Origin: Sphingobacterium cellulitidis
GTDB lineage: Bacteria; Bacteroidota; Bacteroidia; Sphingobacteriales; Sphingobacteriaceae
NCBI GenBank assembly: GCA_002245855.1
Contig: NOUX01000001.1
Coordinates: 372,001-436,000 of the forward strand
Reading direction: 5' to 3'
Length of the DNA stretch: 64,000 nucleotides
Position 1 is the first letter of the stretch. Every line of letters starts with the position of its first letter. The notes under the pieces are model-generated. The model had not been told where the DNA came from and made no database searches. It worked only from the letters and a program-made list of their open reading frames with translations. Below are positions 61,432-64,000 of this stretch, in pieces. The translations under genes and the position numbers were made by a program.

Positions 61432-62817
61432 ATGAAAAGAATTGCTGTAATTGATATTGTTGGGCTTTCAAGTTCTGTTATTGGAGAACATACTCCCTTC
61501 ATTGAAAAATTCATCAAACAAAATAAATTAAGGAAGATTAAACCGGTATTACCAGCATTAACAACATCTGCACAAACAACATATTTGACAGGTGTTGCAC
61601 CCAGTGAACATGGGATAGTTGGTAATGGTTGGTATGATCATACAGATTCAGAAATAAAATTCTGGAAACAATCCAATAAGTTGGTGCAAGGGGAGAATAT
61701 CTGGGTGACTGGTAAGAAAAAGAATGCTGATTTCACCTGTGCACAGATGTTTTGGTGGTACAACATGTACAATGATGCTGATTTTTCTGCGACCCCTAGA
61801 CCAAATTACCTTGCAGATGGTAGAAAGATGCCCGATTGCTATGCTTATCCAAGTACTCTTCGGGATGAGCTGACAGAAAAATTCGGAAAATTCCCATTGT
61901 TCAATTTCTGGGGGCCGAATGCCAATATTACCTCTTCTAATTGGATTGCAGAATCTGCTATGTATGTTGAAGAAAAACATCAGCCAACACTTAATTTAGT
62001 CTACCTTCCTCATTTAGATTACTGTCTACAGAAATATGGTCCCACAGGAGAAAATGTTCCTGCAGAATTAAAGCAAATCGACCAACTCGTAGAAAGAATG
62101 GTTACTTTCTTTCAGAAACGGGATGTCGAGGTTGTTTTATTATCTGAGTATGGAATTGGTCCAGTAAACCAACCTATTCACATCAACAGAATTCTGAGAA
62201 AAGAAGGATTAATTGATATTCGAATTGAAAGAGGACTAGAATTATTGGATGCTGGGGCCTCTGAGGCATTTGCCGTTGCTGATCACCAAATTGCCCATGT
62301 TTATACCAAAACTTCAGAAACCAAGGATAAGCTTAAGGCATTGCTAGCCAAAGTTCCAGGAGTTTCGAAAGTATTAGATAAAGAAGGTCAGAAAGCTTAC
62401 CATATCGACCATGAACGTTCAGGAGATTTGGTATTATTGGCTGATAAAAATGCTTGGTTTACTTATTATTTTTGGGAGGATGATGCCGTAGCACCAGATT
62501 ATGCAAGAATGGTAGATATCCACAAGAAACCCGGATATGATCCAGTGGAAATGTTTATGACTTCCAAATCTAGAGCGATTGGTAAATTGATTCTGAAGAA
62601 GATCGGCTTTGCTGCGGTTCTTGACATTACACCTTTGGATGCAACATTGGTGAAAGGATCACATGGAATCGTAGATGTTGATGAGGAATACTATCCAATC
62701 TTGATTGGTAACTTCGATGACCTTGATGAAACCGTGGATCCCACTTCAATTAAACAATTACTATTAAATAAGATTTTTGTCAACCAAAAGGTAGAAGAAA
62801 TTACTGTTTCTCAATAA
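61432..62817 (+). CDS. eboF: EboF, alkaline phosphatase/nucleotide pyrophosphatase-superfamily protein
   Basis: This 461-residue protein has the N-terminal metal Asp (IAVIDIVGLSS, D8), the nucleophile region PALTTSAQTTYLTGV (Thr44/45) and APSEHGIVGNGWYDH typical of phosphodiesterases. It also has VYLPHLDYCLQKYGP (Asp/His pair) and the third-motif KGSHGIVDVDEEYYP. The segment that is S-D-H-G in most relatives reads SEYGIG near residue 237, so the second metal site is altered. It would cleave a phosphodiester or phosphate ester; no signal peptide is visible. It is the last gene of the run, and no convincing terminator was found in 62818-62910. Confidence 0.87.
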   Translation: MKRIAVIDIVGLSSSVIGEHTPFIEKFIKQNKLRKIKPVLPALTTSAQTTYLTGVAPSEHGIVGNGWYDHTDSEIKFWKQSNKLVQGENIWVTGKKKNADFTCAQMFWWYNMYNDADFSATPRPNYLADGRKMPDCYAYPSTLRDELTEKFGKFPLFNFWGPNANITSSNWIAESAMYVEEKHQPTLNLVYLPHLDYCLQKYGPTGENVPAELKQIDQLVERMVTFFQKRDVEVVLLSEYGIGPVNQPIHINRILRKEGLIDIRIERGLELLDAGASEAFAVADHQIAHVYTKTSETKDKLKALLAKVPGVSKVLDKEGQKAYHIDHERSGDLVLLADKNAWFTYYFWEDDAVAPDYARMVDIHKKPGYDPVEMFMTSKSRAIGKLILKKIGFAAVLDITPLDATLVKGSHGIVDVDEEYYPILIGNFDDLDETVDPTSIKQLLLNKIFVNQKVEEITVSQ

Positions 62818-62910
62818 ATGTAGATGATTTGTTAATAGCTAAACCCTTGATTTCATAAAGATTTCACGAATTAGTTTCGCATCTTTAGGATTGGACAAGG
62901 ATTAGTTATT

Positions 62911-64000
62911 ATGTCATATCATGAAATAGAAAATTTAGTTGAAGACTCCGTTCATTTAATAGAAAGAACAGAGCTTTCAGCAGCAGAACAACGTAACATC
63001 ATTTTTAACTTGTATAATTTCCAAAACAGATTTGATACAAGTTATACGGTTTTACGTTGTTTTCCTTTTTTAGAAAAGATTGGTTTCATCAAGAAGCTTC
63101 CCATAGATCAACACCCTGATTACAAGAAAAATCCTGATTACTTTAAAAACTTAGAAGATTCCGACTGGATTCTCAGTGATATCAACGACGAGGAGTCCGA
63201 TGTACTCTTTCAAGAAGATGGATATATTTTCCCTCAATATGGATCACAAACTTGGGAAAGACTATTGGCTACTGGAAAATGGAAAGAAGCACCTGAAAAA
63301 CCTACTGAAATCCCAGTGCTTGAGTTAGTGGCTCAAATTATTCAACTAGCTAAAGAATATGAAAATATTCCTTTAATGCATAATTTTTATCTAGCTTTTC
63401 TCAATGCTTTTTTAGACTATGACATTGGTACTGAGGATGGATTACCCAAAGGTTTTGAAGACTGGTTGAAGGATGAACAATTATTAAAACTTCGGGATTA
63501 CAACATAAATTTTAATTTATTAAAAGTCAAACAGAAGGATACTGATTTTGAAATCCCTAGACTTTCAAATGAATTATCTAATCTGTCAGATTCCGATGAA
63601 AGAGCTAAGGTTAGTTTTTTAATGGATTCTAAAAAATCAATCGAAAAAATATATGCTAGCTATCAAAAAGAAATAAAGGCTGCGATTGAATTACCACAAC
63701 ATATCGACTTGATTTCAACGATGGCAAAGGAGATGATGGATAAAAATTCTTGGACATTTTTGGTGGAAAATATTGAGCAACCGTCAGAAAAATACAGTTG
63801 GGTATGGTACAAAGATCTATCAGTAGATAATAGAACTAGCCGTTTCTTCACAGAAATAAGCTTAGATGTGGATTTAAGTTCTATTTATGCAACCCAATAT
63901 GTACAGCATGGTTTACTTTTAGAGTGGCAGCAAAAGTCGCTTAGCACGAATCTCAATGACGCTCATTTTAAGACCAATCCTTTTGAATTTATTTCCAGTG
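62911..64000 (+). CDS. Unrecognised large protein, 3' end outside the window
   Basis: The open frame from ATG 62911 (SYHEIENLVEDSVHLIERTE) stays open to the right edge, at least 363 residues. I recognise no domain. The visible part is acidic and rich in aromatic residues, with no signal peptide or membrane span; a GYIFPQYGSQTWERLLATGKW segment and a possible coiled coil near MDSKKSIEKIYASYQKEIKAA stand out. It is separated from eboF by 93 nt that contain ATTAGTTTCG, a weak -7-like sequence, so it is probably a separate unit. Confidence 0.7.
   Translation, partial: MSYHEIENLVEDSVHLIERTELSAAEQRNIIFNLYNFQNRFDTSYTVLRCFPFLEKIGFIKKLPIDQHPDYKKNPDYFKNLEDSDWILSDINDEESDVLFQEDGYIFPQYGSQTWERLLATGKWKEAPEKPTEIPVLELVAQIIQLAKEYENIPLMHNFYLAFLNAFLDYDIGTEDGLPKGFEDWLKDEQLLKLRDYNINFNLLKVKQKDTDFEIPRLSNELSNLSDSDERAKVSFLMDSKKSIEKIYASYQKEIKAAIELPQHIDLISTMAKEMMDKNSWTFLVENIEQPSEKYSWVWYKDLSVDNRTSRFFTEISLDVDLSSIYATQYVQHGLLLEWQQKSLSTNLNDAHFKTNPFEFISS

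Overview
The window looks like chromosome from a member of the Bacteroidota, most likely Sphingobacteriaceae (Sphingobacterium-like). The base composition is AT-rich, and paired SusC/SusD proteins, TonB receptors with carboxypeptidase-like N-terminal domains, lipoproteins and GH78 enzymes are present. Several genes are preceded by the Bacteroidota -7 element TAnnTTTG. Shine-Dalgarno sequences are rare; the start of eboF is a clear exception. No rRNA, tRNA, CRISPR array or replication origin was seen. The taxonomic call is inference from gene content.

Layout. (1) 1-2381: the end of a surface-polysaccharide region with one truncated and two complete glycosyltransferases. (2) 2516-25539: mostly housekeeping genes. 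These are sixA/YyaL-like/slyD, a sulfatase, mnmD, a dicarboxylate symporter, ccmE-ccmF-DUF2520, a membrane-anchored GltB-like FMN protein, a MarR regulator, an omega-amidase-like nitrilase, a polyprenyl synthase, a GT4, a MIP18/SufT-like Fe-S factor, uvrC, a class A PBP, an MFS exporter and ispF. (3) 25600-27660: an accessory island. It holds an IS110-family element (IS1111-like layout, about 25622-27089) with a GC-richer transposase, inserted in a REP-like palindrome and followed by a cluster of other palindromic repeats. (4) 27679-36571: a GlgA-like half protein, panC, panD, a probable metal-linked TonB receptor cassette, a degenerate FKBP lipoprotein, nadE and a DUF4136 lipoprotein. (5) 36725-43151, minus strand: an L-rhamnose module with a DoxX-like protein, a GntR-type regulator, rhaM and two rhamnosidases. 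(6) 43552-62817, plus strand: one uninterrupted run of 14 genes. It comprises susC, susD, a sorbosone-dehydrogenase/HEAT/cytochrome c lipoprotein, a DUF4432 epimerase-like protein, a cupin isomerase-like protein, a TIM-barrel isomerase, a Gfo/Idh/MocA oxidoreductase and a DUF1080 3-keto-glycoside hydrolase, followed directly by eboA-eboB-eboC-eboD-eboE-eboF. (7) 62911 to the right edge: an unrecognised protein cut by the window.

How the parts work together. Two points deserve most attention. First, the segment downstream of the IS110 transposase folds into two loops whose unpaired stretches match the element's own ends and its present target. An ACGCCCC guide is complementary to the right target, and a CATAGAAGG guide is identical to the right end of the element. 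This is what a bridge RNA should look like, read here from one genomic copy. Second, the ebo metabolite cluster (sugar-phosphate-cyclase-like, UbiA-like, TatD-like, isomerase-like and phosphodiesterase-like proteins) lies 18 nt behind a SusCD/3-keto-glycoside gene set and no gap in the run exceeds 42 nt. That suggests one transcription unit coupling import and oxidative deglycosylation of a glycoside with ebo-dependent handling of a metabolite. The divergent rhamnosidase operon shares the intergenic region, and an AACCTA-type motif recurs at its control points.
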